From an uncultured Erysipelotrichaceae bacterium (lineage in GTDB: Bacteria; Bacillota_I; Bacilli_A; Erysipelotrichales; Erysipelotrichaceae), in assembly GCA_905201565.1 (NCBI GenBank), contig CAJKOS010000012.1, forward strand, positions 1 to 23,469: a DNA stretch of 23,469 bases, given 5' to 3'. A program made the position numbers and the translations under genes. The notes beneath the pieces were generated by a model, which saw nothing but the letters and a program-made list of their open reading frames with translations, was not told the DNA's origin and ran no database searches. Each line of letters opens with the position of its first letter. Position 1 is the stretch's first letter. Shown piece by piece: positions 16,481 to 23,469 of the stretch.

Positions 16481-16515
16481 AAAAAAAACTTATGTAGCAA
16501 ATGCTACATAGTTTT
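16481..16515 (-). terminator. Rho-independent terminator after wzm
   Basis: The minus strand reads AAAAC, TATGTAGC, a short ATTT loop, GCTACATA, one bulged A, GTTTT and further Ts (eight in a row). It starts one or two bases past the wzm stop codon. Few G-C pairs make the stem moderate in strength. It separates the GT-GT-wzm block from the GT-C-like gene. Confidence 0.75.
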
Positions 16516-16516
16516 C

Positions 16517-17293
16517 TTATAATTCTTCAACAAAATGTCTCTTTAATCTGTCAAAAACAAGCCATCCGACTATCGTGATAAGAACACCAAAAATGATAGC
16601 ACTGATAAGTGTACTAAGCTCTGGAATTTGTCCATAATACAAAATATCACGATATGCAACAATGACAGGTGTCATCGGATTAATATTAAAGAATGGAACA
16701 AGAGCTTGTGGAATCTGATCCAAGCCATACATGACAGGCGTAGCAAACTGCCATGCCATCATAATAATTCCTACAAAGTATTCAACATCTCGCCAATAAA
16801 CTGTAATAGAAGATATCAGCATTGTTAAACCAAGCGCAATCAAATACTCAATAATCATAATTAATGGTAGGAACAGTAATGCTTCTATGCTCATTGGCTT
16901 GCCAGAAATAAGCAGTACAGCAAACACAACGATTAATGATAAAAGCATGTTTACAAACTGGCTGGTAACAAATGAGATAGGAATAACTTCACGTGGAAAA
17001 TAAATCTTTGTGATCATACCAGATTGACCACGAATACAACCAGCTCCTCCTGATACAGATGAACTGAAGAAAATCCATGGAACAAGTGCTACGAACAAAA
17101 ACAGGTAATAGTCTTTAATACCATTCCTCATAATAATAGAGAAAACCATTGTGTATACTGCTAACTGCAACAATGGATTCAGAAATGTCCACGCAAACCC
17201 AAGAACAGACCCTTTATAGCGTCCCTTCAGATCACGGTGTACAAGAGAGAAGATCATTTCTCTATATGCATATAATTCTTTAAATATTTTCAT
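16517..17293 (-). CDS. wzm: Polysaccharide ABC exporter permease (ABC-2 type)
   Basis: 258 residues with about six membrane helices. The N-terminal cytoplasmic segment REMIFSLVHRDLKGRYKGS (11-29) followed by LGFAWTFLNPLLQL is the hallmark of Wzm/TagG-like permeases, and SITVYWRDVEYF and PVMYGLDQIP around the middle fit the same family. It forms the membrane channel through which the lipid-linked polymer leaves the cytoplasm, powered by Wzt. GAGGGAG precedes the ATG, which lies 14 bases inside the upstream GT gene, implying coupling. Its ATPase gene is not adjacent but about 6 kb downstream, an unusual separation. A terminator follows at once. Confidence 0.93.
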   Translation of the reverse strand: MKIFKELYAYREMIFSLVHRDLKGRYKGSVLGFAWTFLNPLLQLAVYTMVFSIIMRNGIKDYYLFLFVALVPWIFFSSSVSGGAGCIRGQSGMITKIYFPREVIPISFVTSQFVNMLLSLIVVFAVLLISGKPMSIEALLFLPLIMIIEYLIALGLTMLISSITVYWRDVEYFVGIIMMAWQFATPVMYGLDQIPQALVPFFNINPMTPVIVAYRDILYYGQIPELSTLISAIIFGVLITIVGWLVFDRLKRHFVEEL

Positions 17294-18539
17294 ATATCTC
17301 CCTCACTCTCTCTGCAATCAACTTTGAAGGCAGTAGAATAGTATCATCTGATGACATTTTGTCATAGGCTTTTTTTTCTATTTCAGCCTTATATTCAGGA
17401 TCATTATATAACTTTCTCATATACATTGCGGCATGATTAATATCAGGATCTGCCCAAAGATCATTTTTCTTGTATGGGTACATACTCTTACCAACAGGAA
17501 TCAATTTATAATCTACAAGACACGCTGTATTGTGATCCTGGAATTCAGTATTTGCAGAATAGTTTGTCGCTATCGTTGCTGTTTTTAACAACATGGCTTC
17601 TGCCAATACCAAGCCAAATCCTTCAGCACGATGTAAAGACACATATACATCCACGCATTTTATCAGACTGTTCAACTTTATCTTTTCCAGAACTCCTCTG
17701 ACAAAATATACATTATAACCATTTAACTGCTCTTTGATTTCTTCTAATTCACTTTCATTTTCATTAGTAATTTTAACAACAAGACCAACGGAGGAATCAT
17801 TTGCAGAAAAAGCTTTCTTAAACGCCTTGATAATCCCATCAGGATTTTTTCTTTCAGCAATAGAATTTCTATCAAACAGCATCAGATACAGAAATTTATC
17901 TTTTGGAAGAGAAAAATAATCTCTATCAAATTTCTCATCATATGGTGCTTCCATTGCATACGGAATTGTATATACCGGCTTATCTGTTACTTTACGAACC
18001 GCATTACTAACAAATTCAGCTGGTGTCCAGATTTCATCTAATTGATTGATCATGGGAACCCATTCTTCTGGAAATTCCTGCATTTCCCATAACCAGAAGG
18101 CAATATTATAATGTTTGTCCCATTTTTCTTTTCCAAGCTGATAATAAGTCAGGAAAAACTCATGCATATTTTCATGAAATATGTTTATTCCGTATGAAAA
18201 ATCATTACTTAGTTCTTTGTCAAATTCATGATTTGTTACCCTTAAATGTGAATAGTTAAAATGATTAATAAAATGATAAGGACTACCTGTTTTTTTGATT
18301 TCTTTTGCCAATAATCTGCACGATTGACCGAGTCCAGAATCCTGTGCAAACATACCAACAAGATTGATACCTCTTGAAAAAGCATGACGATCAAATGGCT
18401 CTCTATACATCATGCCCATTTTGCTAATCTTTCTTTGATTAAGCGAAGCTCTGATTCTTCTCAGTGTATCTTCACCTATTATCTTTTTTAATATTGCTTT
18501 CCATTTTTGTGACATTTTTAAATCTGCTTGATCAGCCAT
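17280..18539 (-). CDS. GT4-family glycosyltransferase
   Basis: 419 residues, GT-B fold. The N-terminal half has GINLVGMFAQDSGLGQSCRL (57-76), a glycine-rich acceptor-side loop, and the C-terminal half has RAEGFGLVLAEA (304-315) with the E306-x7-E314 donor-binding motif. The first 50 residues are basic and lack the core fold, possibly a membrane-contact region. GT4 mannosyl- and rhamnosyltransferases of polysaccharide clusters commonly look like this; the donor here is probably GDP-mannose or GDP-D-rhamnose. The ATG at 18539 overlaps the previous GT gene by 22 bases and is preceded by GGAAGAAAG; an internal ATG at 18515 lacks a binding site. It overlaps wzm downstream, so three proteins are likely made from one message. 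Confidence 0.88.
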   Translation of the reverse strand: MADQADLKMSQKWKAILKKIIGEDTLRRIRASLNQRKISKMGMMYREPFDRHAFSRGINLVGMFAQDSGLGQSCRLLAKEIKKTGSPYHFINHFNYSHLRVTNHEFDKELSNDFSYGINIFHENMHEFFLTYYQLGKEKWDKHYNIAFWLWEMQEFPEEWVPMINQLDEIWTPAEFVSNAVRKVTDKPVYTIPYAMEAPYDEKFDRDYFSLPKDKFLYLMLFDRNSIAERKNPDGIIKAFKKAFSANDSSVGLVVKITNENESELEEIKEQLNGYNVYFVRGVLEKIKLNSLIKCVDVYVSLHRAEGFGLVLAEAMLLKTATIATNYSANTEFQDHNTACLVDYKLIPVGKSMYPYKKNDLWADPDINHAAMYMRKLYNDPEYKAEIEKKAYDKMSSDDTILLPSKLIAERVREIYENI

Positions 18540-19606
18540 TCATAATACTTTCTTCCTACCTCTTCAGAAGTATATCTCTTTACTACTTCCTGATAGCCAG
18601 AAATATTGACAGTTTTCTGATCTTCCTTCATCTTTTCCGCAAATATAGCGGCACATTTTTCTGTGTCCTGTAACAGCGGAAAATAGTTAATATCATTGCC
18701 CGCAACTTCGACAATTGTATCCAGTTTCCCCGCAATTACCGGCTTATTATAATGCATTGCCTCTACAATTGGAATGCCAAAACCTTCTGCACGGGACGGG
18801 AAAAGAAATGCATGACATGATGCATATTCGTGGTTTCGCTCTTCTTCACTGATATAACCAAGGTAGGTAATTCCATCAACTTCGGAGGTAATTTCATCAA
18901 ACAGCTTTTGAATTCTCTCTTCGCGCATCTTGCCAGCAATACGTAACCCGTGTGTACCACCATTCTCTCTGTATTGCTTGTACGCCTTCAACAAAATATC
19001 AGTACCTTTTCTTGTTTCAAGATTACCAATATACAAGAAATCACCATTGTCACTGATTTCTATCTCAGGCAATTTGGGAACAATAACATATCCTACAAAT
19101 GTGTTCTTATTCTTAATTTCAGGAAAATACATTTCTGTATTCTTCTTGCAATCATATGAGTCATAGATGAATGCATCAAAATACTTGATTGTTTTATTTA
19201 TACCATACCGAAAATAATTAGAATAGATTTTTCCATAATGTTCAGGATCAGATAGTGGAAACATGTCGTAAATGGTCGCAAATAACCTTCCATACGGATT
19301 TCGTATTCTGATAGGGACCAGGTTATTCCCCTCCCAGAAGATATCTGGTTTCACTTCATTTATGCATTTCTGAACAAACCGATAATATCCAAAAAGAGAC
19401 AGGTTTTTAGATGCTGGTTTACCGTATTCCAGCACCTTCACTTTCTCTTTCAATTCCTTCATTTCTTCACTTTCAGAAACATCAGTAATTAGTGTAAATG
19501 ATAAATCTTCATATTTACTGAGTTCTTTGACAAGATTATATATGTACATTCCAATGCCACTTGGTCTTGTCCCCATAGCACGTGCATCCATTAATATAGT
19601 AACCAT
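18518..19606 (-). CDS. GT4-family glycosyltransferase (mannosyltransferase-like)
   Basis: 362 residues with a complete GT-B fold. The N-terminus MVTILMDARAMGTRPSGIG (1-19) matches GT4 mannosyltransferases of the WbaZ/WbpY/PimB-like group. The donor-side domain has GNLETRKGTDILLKAY (194-209) and SRAEGFGIPIVEA (271-283) with E274-x7-E282. It should add a GDP-activated sugar to the growing lipid-linked chain at the inner membrane face. It is the first gene after the phosphohexomutase terminator; CAGAGGT lies six bases upstream of the ATG. A promoter within the 64-base gap is likely, but only a weak TGTGATAAA-like box is visible. Linkage and sugar cannot be assigned from sequence. Confidence 0.88.
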   Translation of the reverse strand: MVTILMDARAMGTRPSGIGMYIYNLVKELSKYEDLSFTLITDVSESEEMKELKEKVKVLEYGKPASKNLSLFGYYRFVQKCINEVKPDIFWEGNNLVPIRIRNPYGRLFATIYDMFPLSDPEHYGKIYSNYFRYGINKTIKYFDAFIYDSYDCKKNTEMYFPEIKNKNTFVGYVIVPKLPEIEISDNGDFLYIGNLETRKGTDILLKAYKQYRENGGTHGLRIAGKMREERIQKLFDEITSEVDGITYLGYISEEERNHEYASCHAFLFPSRAEGFGIPIVEAMHYNKPVIAGKLDTIVEVAGNDINYFPLLQDTEKCAAIFAEKMKEDQKTVNISGYQEVVKRYTSEEVGRKYYEWLIKQI

Positions 19607-19640
19607 CGAATACCTCTGTTATGCAGTAAGTTTATCACAT

Positions 19641-19662
19641 TAAAAGGCAGCTTGCGCTGCCC
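19641..19662 (-). terminator. Rho-independent terminator after the phosphohexomutase gene
   Basis: The minus strand reads GGCAGC, GCAA tetraloop, GCTGCC, then TTTTA. It is a short G+C-rich stem with a stable GNRA loop and only four or five Ts, starting ten bases past the stop codon. It may be leaky, allowing part of the transcript to enter the glycosyltransferase genes. Confidence 0.75.
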
Positions 19663-19670
19663 ATCGCTCA

Positions 19671-21356
19671 TTACTCCATAAATGCTTTCAATACAGAATC
19701 CAGTTTTGCTTCTACTTTTTCTGCCGATTCTTTATTTTCAGCCTGTACAGAAATGTATGTCTTGAGCTTTGGCTCAGTACCAGAAGGTCTGACTACTACA
19801 GAACAATTTCCTTCAAGAATGAATTTAAGAACATCACTCTTTGGAAGTCCATCTAATCCTTTACTGTAGTCTAAAAGCTCTTTGACCTGCACACCTGCAA
19901 TTTCCGAGATGTTGTTTCTGAACGCAGCCATAATATTCTGCATTTTTGTAAAACCTGCCGAACCATCAAATTCATAGGAATGTAACGTATTCAGACAATA
20001 TCCAAATGTATTGTAGATTTCATTCAACTTATCTAGTAATGAAATTCCCTGTGTCTTGTAATAGGCAAACATTTCACAAATCATGAATGCGGCATCAACA
20101 GCATCTTTGTCCCTAACATAAGTCCCTGTGAGGTACCCATAGGATTCTTCAAAACCACAGATATAATCACTTTCATGTCCTTCTTTTTCAAGTCTGCCAA
20201 TCTGTTCTCCAATGAACTTAAATCCTGTCAGAACATTAATTGTCTTAACACCATAATGTTCTGCAATTCTCTCCGCAAGGTCCATTGTGACAATGGTTTT
20301 AACAAATACAGGATTAGCTGGCATTGTTCCATTCGCAATTCTTCTGGAACAAATGTAGTCAAGAAGAATGAGACCAACTTCATTACCGGAAAGAAGTACA
20401 TACTCCCCTTCTTCATTCTTTACAGCAATACCACATCTGTCACAATCCGGGTCAGTTGCCAGAAGAAGATCCGCATTGTTCTTCTTTGCATATTCCATGC
20501 CAAGTGCCATGGCTTCCTTGATTTCCGGATTTGGATATGGACATGTAGGGAAGTTTCCATCTGGCATTTCCTGTTCTTTGACAACCGTAATATTAGTAAA
20601 GCCAGATTCTTTGAGTGTTCTTGTCACAGGCTTAAGACCAGTACCATTCAGTGGAGAATAGACAATTGCAACATTACGATCAATCTGATCGTTTTCTGTC
20701 AACATGGACTGTTTCTTCACTTCTTCCACAAATGCTGTATAAACAGAATCATCAATATATGCAATCTTACCTGCATTTATCGCTTCATCAAAGTCTGTTT
20801 TCTTTACATCATTGAACGTATCAACCGCTTCAATTTCCTTAAGAATCAAAGCAGCTGCTTCTGTTGTAATCTGACAGCCATCTGCACCATATACCTTGTA
20901 ACCATTGTACTTGCTTGGGTTATGACTTGCAGTAACCATAATACCTGCTGCACAATGCAGTGCGCGTACTGCATAAGAAAGACATGGTGTAGGCATCAGT
21001 TCTTTATAAATATGTACCTGAATGCCATTAGCCGCAAATACAGAAGAAGCTACTTTTGCAAAAAGATCACTCTTGATTCTTGAGTCATAGGAAACCGCAA
21101 TCGATCTTTCTTCTTCCTTGAAGTTGGCATTGATGTAGTTGGCAAGTCCCTGGGAAGCCTTGCCAACTGTATAGATGTTCATTCTGTTTGTACCTGCACC
21201 AATTACACCACGAAGTCCACCTGTACCAAACGCAAGGTCTCTGTAGAAGGCATCTTCCTTCTGCACATCATCCATTGCCTCAAGTTCAGCAACTACATCT
21301 TTGTCTTCTGTAGCATTTTCTTTCCAGAGTGCATATAAAGCATTGATATCGTTCAT
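19671..21356 (-). CDS. Phosphoglucomutase/phosphomannomutase (alpha-D-phosphohexomutase)
   Basis: 561 residues with the four-domain phosphohexomutase layout. Visible are FGTGGLRG (43-50), the phosphoserine loop TASHNPSKYNGYK (142-154, Ser144), the metal-binding DPDCDR (302-307), the sugar-recognition GFEESYG (401-407) and the phosphate-binding RPSGTEPK near the C-terminus. It interconverts hexose 6- and 1-phosphates. Long enzymes of this type in Bacillota (PgcA-like) often act on glucose, but position between manA and GDP-mannose genes argues that mannose-6-phosphate to mannose-1-phosphate is its role here; dual activity is possible. AAGGAG overlaps the manA stop and precedes the ATG. A terminator follows. 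Confidence 0.93.
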   Translation of the reverse strand: MNDINALYALWKENATEDKDVVAELEAMDDVQKEDAFYRDLAFGTGGLRGVIGAGTNRMNIYTVGKASQGLANYINANFKEEERSIAVSYDSRIKSDLFAKVASSVFAANGIQVHIYKELMPTPCLSYAVRALHCAAGIMVTASHNPSKYNGYKVYGADGCQITTEAAALILKEIEAVDTFNDVKKTDFDEAINAGKIAYIDDSVYTAFVEEVKKQSMLTENDQIDRNVAIVYSPLNGTGLKPVTRTLKESGFTNITVVKEQEMPDGNFPTCPYPNPEIKEAMALGMEYAKKNNADLLLATDPDCDRCGIAVKNEEGEYVLLSGNEVGLILLDYICSRRIANGTMPANPVFVKTIVTMDLAERIAEHYGVKTINVLTGFKFIGEQIGRLEKEGHESDYICGFEESYGYLTGTYVRDKDAVDAAFMICEMFAYYKTQGISLLDKLNEIYNTFGYCLNTLHSYEFDGSAGFTKMQNIMAAFRNNISEIAGVQVKELLDYSKGLDGLPKSDVLKFILEGNCSVVVRPSGTEPKLKTYISVQAENKESAEKVEAKLDSVLKAFME

Positions 21357-21368
21357 TTTTGTTTCTCC

Positions 21369-22355
21369 TTAACAATTTATCTTTAACAATTGTACCTGTC
21401 CGTGAATACGGATTTCAATACTATCTGCAGGGATAAAAATAGTGTCTCCCTTAAAAAATGGCAATTGTTCAGTACCAAAGAACATAACTCCACAGCCATC
21501 GATACACATCAGAACTTCAAAAGAATTTGATTCTGTATGAAAAGAAAACATTTCCCTTAACCGTTCTGTATTGATAATCAATCTTTCTACCTGGAAATAT
21601 TTACAGCGTCTCAACAATTCAGAAGCAAATCCCGGTTTGTATTTCAATACGCGCATTGGCTGACGTGGTGTGTCACTTGCTTTGAGGTTCGCAACATCCA
21701 ATGCTTTATCCAGGTGCAGTTCTCTCTTGTTGCCATTCTTATCTGTGCGGTTATAGTCATACAGACGATACGTAAGATTGGAACTTTCCTGAATTTCCGC
21801 AATCAAGGTTCCTGCACCAATGGCATGAACAGTACCTGGAGTAATATAGAAGACATCGTTCTTCTTAACATCCACTCTCTGCAGATATTTCTCTATTGAA
21901 CCATCCTCTGCACACTGTCTAAGTTTGTCTTTTGTGATATCACGATGAAAGCCATACACAAGTTGAGCACCTGGCACCGCATCAACAACATACCACATTT
22001 CGGTTTTCCCACGTTGTCCATTCTCTTTATCATATGCATAGGCATCATCGGGGTGTACCTGTACAGAAAGATCAGAACGTGCATCGATGAATTTGGCAAG
22101 AATTGGGATGCCTCCAGCTTCATCTTTTGGGTGTGTACCAATATATTCTGGATGTTCTTTTAGGACTTCCGTTAATGTTTTTCCAATGTTTTTACCACTT
22201 GCAACAACACTTGGTCCATCCGGGTGTGTAGAACATTCCCATGCTTCCGCAAAAGGCGTTATGTCACAATCTTTTGAGAAATCATCTCTGAGTCTTGTTC
22301 CACCCCAGAGATAATCCTTACATGCGGGTTTTAACAAAAATGGTTTGTTTTTCAT
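21369..22355 (-). CDS. manA: Mannose-6-phosphate isomerase, class I
   Basis: 328 residues, typical of the short Gram-positive ManA group. It interconverts fructose-6-phosphate and mannose-6-phosphate, the entry into GDP-mannose synthesis. The zinc ligands are visible as QVHPDD (Q99 and H101), GKTEMWYV (E119) and PGTVHAI (H177). EIQESSNLTYRLYDYNR (187-203) carries the catalytic Arg. The cupin-like second half begins around residue 230. It starts six bases after the upstream gene's TGA, with GGAGTGA overlapping that stop, and ends 12 bases before the phosphohexomutase ATG. Together the three genes form a compact GDP-mannose supply unit. Confidence 0.96.
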   Translation of the reverse strand: MKNKPFLLKPACKDYLWGGTRLRDDFSKDCDITPFAEAWECSTHPDGPSVVASGKNIGKTLTEVLKEHPEYIGTHPKDEAGGIPILAKFIDARSDLSVQVHPDDAYAYDKENGQRGKTEMWYVVDAVPGAQLVYGFHRDITKDKLRQCAEDGSIEKYLQRVDVKKNDVFYITPGTVHAIGAGTLIAEIQESSNLTYRLYDYNRTDKNGNKRELHLDKALDVANLKASDTPRQPMRVLKYKPGFASELLRRCKYFQVERLIINTERLREMFSFHTESNSFEVLMCIDGCGVMFFGTEQLPFFKGDTIFIPADSIEIRIHGQVQLLKINC

Positions 22356-22361
22356 AAGACA

Positions 22362-23469
22362 TCACTCCAGATCAAATTTCTTCTTATCTTTTGTGGTAAT
22401 GTCCTTGCCACGCTGCACTTCGATAACTGTAAGATCACTATCCGCAATAATTGTATGACGGCATCCAGCTTCCATGGTGATTACATCACCACCACTGACT
22501 GGCTGTTCCATACCATCCACAACTGTTCTGCCACTTCCGCTGAGAATCACCCAGACTTCATCGCGATGTTCATGACAGTGATAACTCATTCTCTTTCCTG
22601 CTTTCACAACAAGTTTGATGGTAACAGAATCATCACCGATATCCAGCACCTTCAACTCTCCCCAGGACTTCTCTGCAAACATGACTTCCTGAGAGATATG
22701 TGAAACATATGGTGAAATATCTACAGATTCTTCTTTGTTGGAAACAAGAATACCCTGCTGGCTGGCAGAAATAACAATATCATCCAGCCCAACCGCAAGG
22801 ATTGGAATATCGAGGTCATTGATGACATTGGAATTCCTGCAGGAATCACTGAGATATCCATCACCAATAATTCTTTCTCCAGTAACTTCCGCAATCGCAT
22901 TCCATGTACCAAGGTCATTCAGAAAAGCAGTACTTCTCAATACATAAATATTGTCTGCCTTCTCAAGAATAGCCCTGTCAAAACTGATCGGCTTAACCCC
23001 TCGATAACTGTTGTATAAGTCATCATAGTCATGAAAAGCAATCAGTTCATGCGCAAGATCCAACACATATGACATTGGGAAAGCAAAAACACCCGCATTG
23101 AAAAGCGCTCCATCTTTAATCAGCCTTTTTGCCGTCATAGCATCAGGCTTTTCCTTAAATGAGCGGACTCTTGAAATACGGGAATCTGTATCCGGAATAA
23201 TATAACCATAATCCACCTGCACTTCATGCGGTACTGTACCAAGAAGCGCAATACCATGATTATGGCGGGCAATATCAATTAATTCTTCAAACAAAGAGAA
23301 GAAATCATCTTCCATGTACAAATCAACCGGACATACAATCACCGGTTCATCTTCCGGAACATTCTCTACATCTTTCAGATATTCAAGGGCAATCGCAATA
23401 GCCGGGAATGTATCTCTTCTTTCCGGTTCTACAGAAATACCTACTTTATCTTCCAATTGGTTAAGTACA
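22362..23469 (-). CDS. Mannose-1-phosphate guanylyltransferase with C-terminal cupin domain, 5' end outside window
   Basis: At least 369 codons, open to the right edge; the missing N-terminus would carry the GTP-binding GGxGxRLWP loop. A TTG at 23456 is an ordinary Leu codon, not a start, because the frame continues to the edge with similarity on both sides (SVEPERRDTFPAIA). The nucleotidyltransferase part shows CPVDLYM, FKEKP, LFNAGVFAF and FLNDLGTW. The last 110 residues are a cupin (SYHCHEHRDEVWVILSGSG through GDVITMEAGCRHTI) as in ManC/AlgA-type enzymes. In bifunctional members this domain is a mannose-6-phosphate isomerase, but a separate manA follows, so it may be regulatory or redundant. 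It is the first of three closely spaced GDP-mannose genes. Confidence 0.92.
   Translation of the reverse strand, partial: VLNQLEDKVGISVEPERRDTFPAIAIALEYLKDVENVPEDEPVIVCPVDLYMEDDFFSLFEELIDIARHNHGIALLGTVPHEVQVDYGYIIPDTDSRISRVRSFKEKPDAMTAKRLIKDGALFNAGVFAFPMSYVLDLAHELIAFHDYDDLYNSYRGVKPISFDRAILEKADNIYVLRSTAFLNDLGTWNAIAEVTGERIIGDGYLSDSCRNSNVINDLDIPILAVGLDDIVISASQQGILVSNKEESVDISPYVSHISQEVMFAEKSWGELKVLDIGDDSVTIKLVVKAGKRMSYHCHEHRDEVWVILSGSGRTVVDGMEQPVSGGDVITMEAGCRHTIIADSDLTVIEVQRGKDITTKDKKKFDLE

Noticed and set aside
20175..21083. A 302-codon plus-strand open frame opposite the phosphohexomutase
   Set aside because: The opposite strand carries the full set of mutase motifs; the antisense product is Cys/Asn/Ile-rich with no domain.
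23454..23456. TTG at 23456 as the start of the right-edge guanylyltransferase
   Set aside because: The frame stays open to the window edge and the nucleotide-binding N-terminus of the family is missing, so the gene is truncated by the window.

Overview
The window is a dense gene cluster. All 19 recognisable genes lie on the minus strand, so transcription runs from high to low coordinates. The A+T-rich composition, AGGAGG-type ribosome binding sites, short or overlapping gene junctions and two tandem LytR-CpsA-Psr (LCP) proteins point to a low-GC Gram-positive bacterium (Bacillota; Erysipelotrichia or Clostridia are plausible, but the sequence alone does not settle this). The cluster reads as a complete machine for making, exporting and wall-anchoring a polysaccharide built from GDP-mannose, most likely containing D-rhamnose.

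In order of transcription: (i) 23469-19671 is GDP-mannose supply: a mannose-1-phosphate guanylyltransferase with a cupin domain (cut by the window edge), manA, and a phosphohexomutase, closed by a terminator. (ii) 19606-16517 holds two GT4 glycosyltransferases and the ABC-2 permease (wzm), closed by a terminator. (iii) 16434-14839 is an A+T-rich gene for a large GT-C-like membrane protein, followed by a leader with a TATAAT box and an inverted repeat. (iv) 14648-10587 holds a polyprenyl-phosphate-sugar synthase (GT2), rmd, a second manC and gmd, closed by a strong terminator; gmd and rmd together make GDP-D-rhamnose. (v) 10400-5432 is a translationally coupled trio: wzt with a C-terminal carbohydrate-binding domain, a coiled-coil FkbM methyltransferase and a two-domain GT4, closed by a long hairpin. 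(vi) 5303-95 holds two tandem LCP ligases separated by a terminator, then a GtrA-type flippase, a left-handed beta-helix protein and a TsaC/Sua5-family protein.

Working model (inference). A D-rhamnose and/or mannose polymer is built on a lipid carrier in the cytoplasm by the three GT4 proteins. The methyltransferase modifies or caps it, Wzt recognises it and Wzm/Wzt exports it. The GT2, GtrA and GT-C proteins, now scattered over the cluster, may add a lipid-linked side-chain sugar outside the membrane. The LCP enzymes attach the product to peptidoglycan. The gene set matches the Pseudomonas common polysaccharide antigen (rmd-gmd-manC-wzm-wzt plus GTs) and the E. coli O9a logic (Wzt with a binding domain, a coiled-coil methyltransferase, a multi-domain GT), but is joined to Gram-positive wall ligases. 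No lipid-carrier priming enzyme is in the window.

At the far left, positions 1-98 look like the right end of an IS200/IS605-type (TnpB) element on the plus strand, abutting the end of the tsaC-like gene and supplying its stop codon. No intergenic stretch exceeds 300 bases. No tRNA, rRNA or CRISPR array was seen.
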